NCBI GenBank assembly: GCA_025330725.1
Contig: JAIWND010000013.1
Coordinates: 248,001 to 312,000 of the forward strand
Length of the DNA stretch: 64,000 nucleotides
Direction of reading: 5' to 3'
From: Chlamydoabsidia padenii
Taxonomy: Eukaryota > Mucoromycota > Mucoromycetes > Mucorales > Cunninghamellaceae
Numbering within the stretch: the first letter of the stretch is position 1; each line of letters opens with the position of its first letter. The position numbers were made by a program, and so were the translations under genes. Under the pieces are notes generated by a model, which did not search any database, was not told the DNA's origin, and was given only the letters and a program-made list of their open reading frames with translations. This document shows positions 25,455-35,989 of this stretch, piece after piece.

Positions 25455-26345
25455 TTATATGTTTTGAAAACCCCGCTTATCCTCACCTTGAATCTTAAGA
25501 GGGCCCTACTGGCTTAATGGACAAGTGATGCTAATGACAAAAGTGACCATGTGCATTCCTTAGTCTATTTCCAACAAAGTTTACATAATGACCATTGTAC
25601 CAAGTTCACTGTACGGAGCAATATAGCCTCAAGATTGTTTTACCCTGACTTTTGTAAAAAAAAAAAGTGGCAGAATGAAAAATTGACACACAAGACAAGT
25701 CTTATTTTAAAACCCGCTTACTCTTGCCTTGAATCTTAAGAGAGCTCTACTAGCTTAATGAACAAGTGATGCTAATGACAAAAGTGACCATGTGCATTCC
25801 TTAGTCTATTTCCAACAAAGTTTACATAATGGCCATTGTACCAAGTCCACTGTATGGAGCAATATAGCCTCAAGATTGTTTTACCCTGACTTTTGACTTT
25901 TGTAAAAAAAAAAAAGTTGCAGAATGGAAATTGACACACAAGATAAAACTTATTTCAAAACCCGCTTACTCTCGCCTTGAATCTTAAGAGAGCTCTACTA
26001 GCTTAATGAATAAGTGATGCTAATGACAAAAGTGACCATGTGCATTCCTTAGCCTATTTCCAACAAAGTTTACATAATGGTCATTGTACCAAGTCACTTG
26101 TATGGCGCAATACAGCCTCACGATCGTTTTGACGTAAAGAAAACAGTTTTCATTTTCAAAATCCGCCTGCCTCTACTAATATTGGGAGAGGGCTCCACTC
26201 AACGGATGCTAATGATTAAAGTGGCGATGTGGACACTGGCATATTTCCAACATAGGTCACCGAAAAAGTCAAGCAACAAGACCCTTGCGTCGCTCAGTCC
26301 AGACTTACGATGACTTTTACCTTGTCTTTGCTACAAAGATTTTTT
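25455..26345 (+). repeat. 240-bp tandem repeat, array 1 (three clear units plus one diverged)
   Basis: The landmark GTGCATTCCTTAG recurs with spacings of 241 and 248 bp (GCATTCC at 25553, 25794, 26042). Each unit carries a TTCAAAACCCGC-like start, TTAAGAG(A/G)GC, a GCTTAATGRACAAGTGATG section, and ends in a poly-A preceding TGACACACAAGA. A fourth, strongly diverged unit reaches about 26345. The same unit forms array 2 at 35.1-35.8 kb. Confidence 0.9.
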
Positions 26346-26761
26346 TTCTAGACGAAAGGAAACTTCATTTTCAAACGCCGAACACCATAATTCCGTGCGC
26401 CTAGCAAGATCATTTGCGAGCGATCCATAGATACATAATGGGTTTAGCATTTAGCGTATAGTATAAGACAGTAGATAAGTATGTGGCAGTTCCAGACAAG
26501 CAGCAACAACAACAAAAAAAAAAAAGAGTTCATGCAATCCCCTTTTATCTTATTTCAATAAAGTAGGCCTATACAGTAAAACCTGCAATAAGTGAGGACT
26601 GATGAATTGTATATGTTTATTTAAAAAAGAATGAATGTATTTGTCAAATTGATAAAGATATATATATTTATACACATATATATTTATATAAAGTGATATT
26701 TAAATCTGAGTATGCAAGACTACTATGCTATAATAAATATACAATAAAGAGCGATACTATT

Positions 26762-27786
26762 TTATTTTGGTTGATTAAGTATTCGGGCAGTATCTTTTAA
26801 GTAGATATAGCTTGCGCCAGACCAAACTTTAGTAGTTCCTACGAGCCAACTAGATTGAAAAAAGAGGGGGTGATTAGCTAATATGCCTAGTTGATTCCAC
26901 AAAAAGGATCCCTTTTATAAAAATTGTAAGGCAGTGTTTACTTTGCTGATGGCATGGACAAGTCCCAATAACCTACGAATGTTTTCCATTAAAAGAGAAG
27001 ACAAGGTTAGTTCATCAAAGTGTCCATGTTTATTGTATAATCTTACTAGAGCCGGTAGTGATATGTATTGGTAGTAAAAGGCCGCCAGTACGAGACCTTT
27101 ATCTCTACCCCAGATAATACCAGCCAAAGGAACTACAAGGGAATGAATAAAATTCGTTTTGAATCACATATCTGCTACCTACATTTAGTATATCTTACCT
27201 GGTAACGCACCTTTCATTGCCGTAGTAATCGTCATAAACGTCTTGTCTGCAGTGGGACCACCGTTTTCAAGTTGTATTGTCGCGCAATACACGTAGTGCC
27301 GTGTCGTAGTTGTGTTGTGTGATCAGGTAGCCAGTAAAGGGTGCAGAGAGTAACCTGGAGAAAGTCAACATAGCGACTATGTTCATGGATAGGTATGAGA
27401 ATGAGTATAACTGGTCACTGTATTTCCAAGTCATTGTTTCTTACCTTGTTGATCACTTTAGTCTTTTGTTTCAGTTTATCCGAGTTTGAATCATTCGACT
27501 TGAAGTTGAAAGTAGTATAAAGGGTCAGAAGAGTCTTTTGGTATTGACAACAGACCTGAGAGGGTGATACATGGGATCTACTATTAGGTATTATATAAAA
27601 CTGGTTAGCAAGTTGGTCCTTGGCCTTTGTTATTTTCGTTATATAGTTGGTTTTTGTTACCTTGTTGGAGAAAAAAGGGGAGAAGTGTCGAGGATGTTGA
27701 GAGATTTGATACCATGCAAGGGAAGTAAAGTAGCCTTGTCCAGGTCTAGCAGTAGTGATCACACGTAATTGTAGTGAGGTCAGCAT
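26762..27786 (-). pseudogene. Cardiolipin synthase (CDP-alcohol phosphatidyltransferase) pseudogene
   Basis: Recognisable pieces in order: MLTFSRLLSAPFTGYLI, then (A)RQYNLKTVV, ADKTFMTITTAMKGALPG, AGIIWGRDKGLVLAAFYY, ISLPALVRLYNKHG, ISKVNTALQF, and a terminal VWSGASYIYLKDTARILN. These match mitochondrial cardiolipin synthase, which joins phosphatidylglycerol and CDP-diacylglycerol. The gene is broken: the DG(x)2AR half of the catalytic motif is deleted before ARQYNLK; the GTILDP part with catalytic Asp residues is missing between KTVV and ADK; frames shift between pieces; a stop follows ALQFL; and the last transmembrane region is lost. No product could be active. A functional copy is expected elsewhere in the genome, since the sequence is still closely readable and so was lost recently or is a partial duplicate. 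Confidence 0.8.
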
Positions 27787-28135
27787 TCCAAAAAAAGAAA
27801 AAAAAAAGTAGCTTTAGTTGTCGTCGATACTTCAAATAGCATACCTTGTAAGTCATTGCGGACTGCAGCCTTGTTTCTTTGTTGCAAGTGGATCGAGTGA
27901 ATTATAAACAAAGGAGAGAAGACAAAGGGAAAAAAAAAGGAAGAAGGTAAATCACAAAAGGGCGTTTTAAAATCCAGATAGCTCTTTTTAGAGACAACAG
28001 TTTAATGTTTAAAAAGAGACAATGTTTATTATGTTTAAAGAGACTATTATAAAGACTAGTTCATTTAGTATTAACCAAACGTCGCCACGTGGAGGCAGAA
28101 CTATATTGACGTTCATTTTCACATCTGCCTACTAT

Positions 28136-28310
28136 GGGGATTTCAACCACTGGACAGCAAAATTTTCACATACCTGCCGCGAAGGGGATTTCAACCACTG
28201 GACAGCTTTTTTACACCTGCCAACTAAGGGACTTTAAACCACTGGACAGCAAAATTTTCACATACCTGCCGCGAAGGGGATTTCAACCACTGGACAGCAC
28301 TCTCTTCTTC
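28136..28310 (+). repeat. 48-bp minisatellite, four units
   Basis: Four units start at about 28136, 28184, 28227 and 28276, each with GGGGATTTCAACCACTGGAC or a variant, separated by AAAATTTTCACATACCTGCC-type spacers. Units 1, 2 and 4 are nearly identical; unit 3 reads GGGACTTTAAACC. Period 43-49 bp. It is a tandem repeat, not a CRISPR array. Confidence 0.85.
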
Positions 28311-30800
28311 TCATCTTTTCTCCTTCACGCCTTCTCTCTCTCCCACCTATTCCTCCCCCCCCCATTTTTTCCCACTACTTACCTATTAACCAAGGACCGC
28401 TGGCGGATTTACTTGAATGATTATGAAGAGAAAAGAAAAAGAAAGAGTAAACAAAACAACACGAAAAAATTCTCTTTATTTATGCTTCGCCATGTTTTTT
28501 CAAATCCCGGTCTGGGCTCTAGACTTTATTTTCCCACTGTAACCTTATAGTTTTTACTACTTTCCTCAGGACTGATCAATGTAATCCGAGAAAAAAAACA
28601 TGATGATAATAATGGATTTGAATTCTGCGTCTATAGAAATGCGAATCAAGTTAAACGGATGATTTTGAAAAAATCGACATGCTCATGTCAAAAGGGGGGG
28701 AGGTTGACATTTTTCCATTTTTTCGTCATCTAATGTTTTCATTGGCTAGTTATTGTTTTGAGTGATTTTCTTTAGATTACATTAGACTAATTGACTTGGA
28801 TTACTACTTTGGGTTATGCTCTTCCTTTTTGATGGAAGGTAAGAGAAAAATGACCAGAGGAGCGGAATTTCAATATGCATAAACAAGTATTCAAATACCG
28901 ACAATCTCCTCTTTCACTCGGATGAATCGTTTTTATCAAGCTGATGAGAGATAAAGTCAGGTCAACCTTTTCTTAAACCAGTTCAGGCTGTTTTCTATCT
29001 TGAAGATCAGCTGCAACTTGATCTAAAAAAAGAATAGAGGTGAAACCTGGGCATGCATGATGACCTTCCCTCGATTCCGAGTAAAAGTTCTCGGCCGACG
29101 GGATACCCCTGAAATGGAAATTTGAAGACAAAAAGTCATTAAATCAAAACTTGAAAGATTCAGTATGGAATAATGTAAATATCAACAATGGTTTGTTTAG
29201 AGCCATGGCAATTATCATCAATTTATTTTCAAATCCCGCACACGGAGCCAAGTTCCGGTTAGCTCAACTACAGTAGAGAGGATACAAGGACAGTTAAAGT
29301 ACTAGTGTACGTAAAGATATAATGTATTCTGTTGATATTTTCCTTACCTCCTTTGCCGGTTTTTATGATTGGTTATAGTCTTTAGTGGAAAGGAAGTAAA
29401 AAAGATTTGGGGAAAGGAGTTCGTTTCTTGATGGGGATTTGAACCCCCGCTTCAGGCAATTCAAAGTGGCTGTTATTTGCCCCTCGCTCTTTTTTATATA
29501 TATCCTTCTTCTCTTTATTCATTTATCATACATTTACTATATTGCCATTATCAAACTCCATCAGTCTAATCAATTGCAACAAACGAAGGATATCTTAGTA
29601 TAACGAATGTGAGTTGATTCGTTCTCAACTCATTTGGGGCTATCCACACTATTAACCTTGTCCTTTCGAACTGGATTAGACGACGATGCTGGTAATTCTA
29701 TTCATGAACCTGGCAAAAAGCTCATGTAACAAAAAGAAAAAGAAAAGACTAATATTAGTTTGGGATGGACGAATGCTATAGGTTATTACAAGAAATTCAA
29801 GCATATGCATATGGTAGACAACAACTGTGAAACTTGATTATTGTGGTAGGGTATAAACCTCTCAACAAGGCAACAATACTTACTATACTAATTCGCTTTT
29901 TTTTTTCTTTTTTCTTTCTTTTATTATTTATCTATAGAAACCTTACAGGACAACAGCTTACCATTTGACTTGCTTCCATGGTATGGATCATATAGTCTAC
30001 CGGCAAGTATCACTCTTCCTCATTGACGAACAACCATATCAAAGATGACATTAACAGTACTACAATGGCAAAATATTCCGTACCAAAATCCAACTGGTCA
30101 ATGGCTATTGCTACCTGGGGGAACTGGCTGAAAAGAGTATTTTGGGGATTATACACAAACTGGTGGTGATGCAACTGATGGCTCTCTCCTATCCGGTAAA
30201 GTAAAAGAATGATCCGAAAAGATTGGTATAATTCACTCATAGTTTGTAGGAATGTACACACAGGCGGGAATATATAATTGATGTATGTATGTATGTATTA
30301 CCTATTACTGTCTCTCAAGTCGATGATAAACAAAGGTAGACGAACTTTTTTTGTCTTTTATCAATCTTTATTTGCTTATGGGAAACATGGTGGAGTGGGA
30401 ATTCCATCGACAAAAGTAATTAATACAACATTAAATCAAAACCTACAGCAAACTCTACTATGACGATGTCACCCCACGCGATACCAACAATACTGGAGAT
30501 TGTGTCCATTGGGTGGTGGATTAAGTACCGGTATGGGATCGATTGAATGTTGGGTATCTTTTTGGCTTTAGTGATTAGTTATAATATAGATTTCCTTGTT
30601 ATATAATACAGAAATAAATAAATAAAAAGCTAATGTCTTTATGTTTATTAAATGATGTGGTGATCTGGTTTATTTTATTATACGTGATGGAATGGAGTTC
30701 TTCTTTGGGATGGGATTCTTCTTTTTTGCTGTCTGCATTGATGAATAAGACCATCAACATTCATCAGTGTAATACTAGCTACTTAATTCTACTATGTACT
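28311..30800. other. Gene-poor region with possible worn coding fragments
   Basis: No intact gene. Exact TTCAAATCCCG elements lie at 28499-28509 and 29228-29238 but no believable gene follows either. Short protein-like pieces are readable near 30060-30190 (NPTGQWLLLPGGTG, then a stop, then YFGDYTQTGGDATDG) and 30455-30510 (DDVTPRDTNNTGDCVHWVV), suggesting an eroded gene on the plus strand. Family not recognised. Confidence 0.3.
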
Positions 30801-30807
30801 TTATCTA

Positions 30808-31212
30808 ACAAGAACATGCAAAAGGTTGAATCTAATCCAAAAGATTCTGGAGCTCACTCTTTGTAAATTGGGCACAAGTGGACTTTAATACTTAAAACTT
30901 TAGTGAACTCTCTCTTTAAATAAAATAATTCAGTACAAAATCCAAAAGATCTTTATTACAATTTACCTCTTTTATTATCAAGTTACAGGCTTGAGCTCTG
31001 TCTTTAGTGCTCTTCCTTTGAATAAGAGCCTATTTTCAAATCCCGACTTGCCTCGGTCGATCTTTTTTTTTTCTTAAATTACCAAGTACATTAAAGTACA
31101 TCTTAAAGGTTGAATCTTACCAAAAAAAATTCTGTGCTCACTACATTATTACATACAAAACATACACTTTAAACCTATGATACTCTAACATCTACAGATT
31201 TAGCCGTATCAC
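30808..31212 (-). repeat. tRNA-downstream repeat family, copies D1 and D2
   Basis: Two units in tandem on the minus strand. D1 (about 31212-31034) starts GATACGGCTAAATCTG exactly like copy A and ends with an exact element at 31035-31045. D2 (about 30880-30808) carries GAGTGAGCTCCAGAATC and AGATTCAACCTTTTGCATG. Before the LTR insertion they lay about 120 bp 3' of the tRNA-Lys at 33079-33151. Confidence 0.65.
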
Positions 31213-31277
31213 TACTTTTATAACCCTTGTTACCTAACCTGCAACCAGTTATAGCCGTAACAGCACGGTTTTACATT

Positions 31278-33037
31278 TGTCGTTTGAACTATAAGACGAG
31301 TATTCCTTTTATATATCAGGTGAAGAATCAGGTTTTTATTAAAAGTAAAGTACACATATATATATACTATTCTATTATCGGAGTCTATGGCTGAATTGGT
31401 TATATCGAAGCATCTAGATGTTAAAAGATTTATCGAGAGAGAAAGAAGAGAAAGAAGAGAAAGGAGAAAGAGACAAAAAGAAATTTCCAGATTGATATCT
31501 AATTTTCCAGAGAAAATCACTTTTTATCTCCGACATCATTCCCCACGGGGAGAAGAATCGACCACGATTCCAAGTAAGGTCCAAAAGAAAAAGGTCGAAT
31601 TACCAGGGCAACACCGAGAGGAAGGGGAAAAAAAAAAAAATCAGGCACCACCGAGATCCATACCATAACGTCAATTACATCCATAAAGCAGTATCCGCTG
31701 TTGTCCATATTCATGCTGTTGTTCCTGTTATCGCTAAACACTGCTGATTCACCTTTCCCATTGCTTGTTATTGTTCATTTTGCTGTATGTCGTACCGTAA
31801 AAAAAAGAGAGAAAGAGTCCACCGTTCATCATAATTGTCTTCACACTTGAAACCGTCCATGCCGCCGGCGTGATCCAACTGAACGATCTAAATCCAATAA
31901 TCCAAATAATAATCCAAAGTAATCGAGTAATCCATGTAAGGTGTCCAAATAAACCACATAAGTAAACCAAATAATCCGAGTACGTAATCCGAGAAAGTAA
32001 ACCAAGTAAACCAAGTAAGTAATCCGAGTCAATAATCCAAATAATCCAAAGTAAATAAACCAGACAATACGAGCAATCCCAATAATACTAACAAAGCAGG
32101 TTTCATAACCGTCGTAAGATTCATTAGCCGATAACCAGGCAGTAAGTGTGATCCTAATCAATGATCCATAAATCAATGTTCCATCATCCAATAAGCAAGA
32201 ATAGTTCGTTGATCCAATAGTAGTCGCCAATAATAATAAAGATCTTCTAATCGAACACAACAGAATTATACATGTCAAGGTCCAAGGTTCAGCCATTCAT
32301 TCAAAGCAACCGTGTGAGTCCAGTCATCCAATGAGCAATACCAACATTAAAGAACCATAGTTGGGAGGAAGGTACTAGTATCATCATAATAAATGTGAGC
32401 CAATCATGCACATCGAACGAGCCAGTAAGAACCAATACTAAGAGAGCCGAATAGTAAAGGAACTGAAGAGAGTGAGCGAGCCAACCAGATAATATACTTA
32501 AGCACAGTGCTAGCCATAGGAGTCCATCATATACTAATTCAAGAGTCACCGAACCAATAGTATGTATGTAAGCTACGCATCCATATCACCAACAGCAAGC
32601 CATGTATGTCTTGCTGATTAGACGTCCAAGATTCACCGCATTGTTCCAACCATGTACTTGCCCCTCCTTAAGAATTGTTGTCCCCAACAATTCCCAAAGA
32701 TTCACCAACGCAAGCCAGGAGCAAAGTATCGCCGTACCAAAAGGAAAGCCAGAGGATCGAAACGTAAACAAGCTACCAGTGTCGTTTGAACTATAAGACG
32801 AGTATTCCTTTTATATATCAGGTGAAGAATCAGGTTTTTATTAAAAGTAAAGTACACATATATATATACTATTCTATTATCGGAGTCTATGGCTGAATTG
32901 GTTATATCGAAGCATCTAGATGTTAAAAGATTTATCGAGAGAGAAAGAAGAGAAAGAAGAGAAAGGAGAAAGAGACAAAAAGAAATTTCCAGATTGATAT
33001 CTAATTTTCCAGAGAAAATCACTTTTTATCTCCGACA
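31278..33037 (-). mobile_element. Non-autonomous LTR retrotransposon (TRIM-like), 1.76 kb
   Basis: Two direct LTRs of 258 bp (31278-31535 and 32780-33037) are identical as read, begin TGTCG and end CGACA, and are flanked by a 4-bp target duplication CATT (31274-31277, 33038-33041). One base inside the right LTR, the minus strand reads TGGTAGCTTGTTTACG, fitting a primer-binding site for initiator tRNA (3' end GCTACCA). The opposite end has a purine-rich GTGGGGAATGA before the other LTR, a fitting polypurine tract. Both place the element on the minus strand. The 1.24-kb interior encodes no readable gag, protease, reverse transcriptase or integrase; it has a low-complexity stretch of TTGGTTTACTTGG-like words (about 31920-32060). 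It would need proteins from another element. Identical LTRs mean recent insertion. Confidence 0.88.
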
Positions 33038-33078
33038 CATTTTACACTCCGCTAAAAAAACTCAAATGCAAAAGATAA

Positions 33079-33151
33079 AGCCCTACGGGGGGGTCGAACC
33101 CCCAACCTTGAGATTAAGAGTCTCACGCTCTGCCGATTGAGCTAGCAAGGC
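33079..33151 (-). tRNA. tRNA-Lys (CTT anticodon), copy 1
   Basis: A 73-nt cloverleaf: acceptor GCCTTGC/GTAGGGC, A box TAGCTCAATCGG, anticodon stem TGAGA/TCTCA with loop CTCTTAA (anticodon CTT), and B box GGTTCGACCCC. No intron. Identical to copy 2 at 41885-41957. A palindrome lies about 50 bp upstream. Its 3' flank is interrupted by the LTR element only 41 bp away. Confidence 0.95.
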
Positions 33152-33199
33152 TTTGATATCAAGAAAATCGCTTGGTTCTATATAAACCACGTTTTAATT

Positions 33200-33220
33200 T
33201 CGGGCCGAAATTCGGCCCGA
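33200..33220. repeat. Perfect palindrome upstream of tRNA-Lys copy 1
   Basis: Ten-base arms TCGGGCCGAA / TTCGGCCCGA around a single A. The matching region at about 41816-41840 upstream of copy 2 is an imperfect version. GC-rich in an AT-rich setting. Confidence 0.7.
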
Positions 33221-33846
33221 TTCAAAAGGATCTTTTTGATTGGATGAAATTTTGGCTGTCTGATTCTCTGGTAAGTTGGTGAATTTATTTCAAATGACCT
33301 GTATTCAGCCCAGAAAGAATAACAAACATATTATTATAAAAAATAATTGTCATTAATTTTAAAATGCTTTAAGCATTATGTTAATTAAGAAAAGAGAAAA
33401 AAAAAAGAGATTGATGAAGATGGGATTGGGGGATTCTTTGAACGAGACAAAGGGAGCGGGGTTTACATCGTCAACAAGCATGAATTCCTCCTGAATCGAA
33501 TGTTATAAAGGAAGACACAAGACAAAATACAAAAGAGTGCGTTGGAGAAGTAGATTTTATTTTAAATATGTAAGTAAAAAAAGATGAAGTATGCTATTTG
33601 GGTCAAGGCTTGTAAGGTATCTAGAGCATAGACTAATAAAGATAGTAGTTCTGCATCACCAGTAGCCAGTTCGTGCATTTTTAGTTTCTGTGATTTGTCC
33701 ACATATATTATTGTCGTTCCGTATTCCATGAATATCAATTGGGGTCTTGAGGAGAAGTAAAGCTATGAAAAGAATTGTTAATGTACTGTGTCAACCCCCT
33801 CCTCCCCCACCACGTCTTTTTTTTTTTCTTTTCTTTTACCTACCTT

Positions 33847-34690
33847 TCACAATCCCCAGAGACCAATATGCATTCAGAGTCATACTTGTCACCACACTTG
33901 AATTGTCAAGCCCACACACTTCCCTCATTGCCGTTTGTGTATCAAAGACTTTGATTCGATGATTATCAACATCCACTACCTTGACTCGGCCACCATGTCC
34001 CCAAGTTGCTGTGATCCTGTATTTCCGTTTAAAGTATTGTCGATGAAAGAGGTTGAGTCGATGATTAGGAGGAGCCAGTAATTCGTCACCACAGATGCTA
34101 GAGTTGCGCCGTTGATATAATAAGTTGTGCAGAGTGACTTTTGGGTTGCTTCGTCACGGAGTAGAGGGTTCCAAAAAAAAAGTCGATACATGTGCTGCTC
34201 TTGCCAAGGTTTTGGGATCGTCAATGAAGGACAAGACATGTAGTGATATTTCAAATGGCAGTTCTTTAAGGAAGTCTATTTTAAATCTTGGTGCAATAAG
34301 GCTGTTGAGATAAGATAGTTGTAAAATGTTGCAGCAATTGATGAGTTTGCTAAAAAGGCTGGTTTCTGTTGATGGTTTGATGATCCAGTTGTTGGAAGAA
34401 GGTGTAATAGGGTTTACTTGTACGTTACCAGTAATATTGGCAGTATGAGAAGGATAATCCAAGATGCATCAGACCGATCATCATGAAGCCTTTGTCGTTG
34501 GATGTTGGTGTTCGATTAATAACAGAGGTTGAAGAAGAAGAGGAAGGACCAGTAAAGTTAAAGCTAGGTAGTGTTACAGGTGGTGACAATATTTCATCAG
34601 GTCTACAAATGTCCACAAGTGATGAAGGTCCAGTCCAGTTTGATCGTGTAGGGGATATAACTCGTCATTATAGGAGTACGTAATAATGAT
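33847..34690 (-). pseudogene. F-box/WD40 protein pseudogene (Cdc4/Fbxw7-like), truncated
   Basis: A Ser/Thr/Pro-rich N-terminal part leads into an excellent F-box: LNSLIAPRFKIDFLKELPF, EISLHVLSFIDDPKTLARA. Directly after, a 9-T run shifts frame; the next frame reads WNPLLRDEATQKSLC, then a further shift gives ELLAPPNHRLNLFHRQYFKR and a first WD-like segment VDNHRIKVFDTQT. This is the order in Cdc4-type substrate receptors of SCF ubiquitin ligases, but the rest of the WD40 propeller (six or more blades) is absent. Earlier frame changes occur near 34440 as well. At least two frameshifts and a 3' truncation argue for a dead gene; the 9-T shift alone could be a sequencing error. Confidence 0.75.
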
Positions 34691-35109
34691 GAGTGATGTT
34701 GAGATGGATGAGGATTCAAAGAGTTAAAAACGTAAAAGTATAAAGTCCAGTGTAGAGAGGGATAATAAGAGAGAATAAAGTAAAAGAAGATGCAATATGC
34801 ATGAATAAAAAAAGGGAAAAGTGGAGAAAGAAGAGGAGAAAAGAAAAATCTCAACAGAAAAATTTTTTATACCATTTCCATTTTCAAGCCACTACCTGCA
34901 TGGGTGATAATCTATTCAATGTAAAACCTACGTAATACAACTTGAATACTTGATTAAAGTATTTCTATTATAATTGGGAACGATCCATGAGGTGAAGTGA
35001 TTACATGGGCAGGGGGATCTTTTTCCTAATGCATTGTGTCCTGAATCTTTGGGTTTTGAAATTCCAACCCCGACTCATTCGTTTCGTTATACTGCATGTG
35101 GAATGAAAA

Positions 35110-35832
35110 TCGACACACAAGACCAAACTTGATTCAAAACCCGCTTACTCTTGCCTTGAATCTTAAGAGAGCTCTACTAGCTTAATGAGCAAGTGATGCT
35201 AATGACAAAAGTGACCATGTGCATTCCTTAGTCTATTTCCAACAAAGTTTACATAATGACCATTGTACCAAGTTCACTGTACGGAGCAATATAGCCTCAA
35301 GATTGTTTTACCCTGACTTTTGTAAAAAAAAAAGTGGCAGAATGAAAAATTGACACACAAGACAAAACTTATTTCAAAACCCGCTTACTCTCGCCTGGAA
35401 TCTTAAGAGAGCTCTACTAGCTTAATGAACAAGCGATGCTAATGACAAAAGTGACCATGTGCATTCCTTAGCCTATTTCCAACAAAGTTTACATAATAGC
35501 CATTGTACCAAGTCCCTTGTATGGAGCAGTGTAGTCTCAAAATCATTTTACCCTGACGTTTGTAAAAAAAGGATGTGGAATGAAAAATTGACACACAAGA
35601 CAAAACTTGATTCAAAACCCGCTTACTCTCGCCTGGAATCTTAAGAGAGCTCTACTGCCTCAATGAACAAGTGATGCTAATGACAAAAGTGACCATGTGC
35701 ATTCCTTAGTCTATTTCCAACAAAGTTTACATAATGGCCATTGTACCAAGTCCTCTGTATGGAGCAGTATAGCCTCAAGATTGTTTTAACCTGACTTTTG
35801 AAAAAAAAAAAAAATCAAGTTTTGATATTTGA
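35110..35832 (+). repeat. 240-bp tandem repeat, array 2 (three units)
   Basis: Same unit and orientation as array 1. The landmark GCATTCC is at 35221, 35461 and 35699 (spacings 240 and 238). Each unit begins TTCAAAACCCGCTTACTC and ends in a poly-A before a TGACACACAAGA or similar. Within-array units are about as alike as between-array units, suggesting exchange or a common recent source. Confidence 0.9.
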
Positions 35833-35989
35833 TATTTGATATTTGTGTTTTGTTAAAGGGTGGGAGTGCTTGTTGGCGAGTACATCCTTTTTTTTTTTTT
35901 TCAGGCGATTTAACGGTACTCGTTTTCAAACCTGACTGGGGTTCAAATTACATGATTTCTGAGGGAAGGGAAAGGCTCGTCAGGAAGAA

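Larger units (their letters stand above)
33038..33632 (+). repeat. Inverted-duplication arm 1 (carries tRNA-Lys)
   Basis: Matches 41377-41998 in inverted orientation over the tRNA gene, its upstream palindrome, GGTCATTTGAAATAAATTC-type flank and the GTATCTAGAGCATAG end. Divergence outside the tRNA is modest. The LTR element sits exactly at the outer edge of this arm. Confidence 0.85.

Noticed and set aside
28136..28310. CRISPR-like spacing of repeats
   Set aside because: Only four units, spacers are themselves repeats, and the genome is eukaryotic.
28134..28550. 138-codon plus-strand ORF over the minisatellite
   Set aside because: The frame simply reads through repeat units and a pyrimidine-rich stretch; residues repeat with the DNA.
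31387..31668. Arg/Glu-rich ORF across the left LTR (repeated at 32889)
   Set aside because: It is a purine-rich GAGAAAGAA tract of the LTR read in frame; duplicated only because the LTR is.
31841..32549. Hydrophobic minus-strand ORFs inside the LTR element
   Set aside because: They come from low-complexity TTGGTTTACTTGG-like sequence and show no gag/pol motifs; treated as non-coding interior.
34483..34683. Plus-strand acidic ORF (EVEEEEEGPVKLK) opposite the F-box remnant
   Set aside because: Antisense of the Ser-rich N-terminal part of the F-box pseudogene; the minus strand has real homology.
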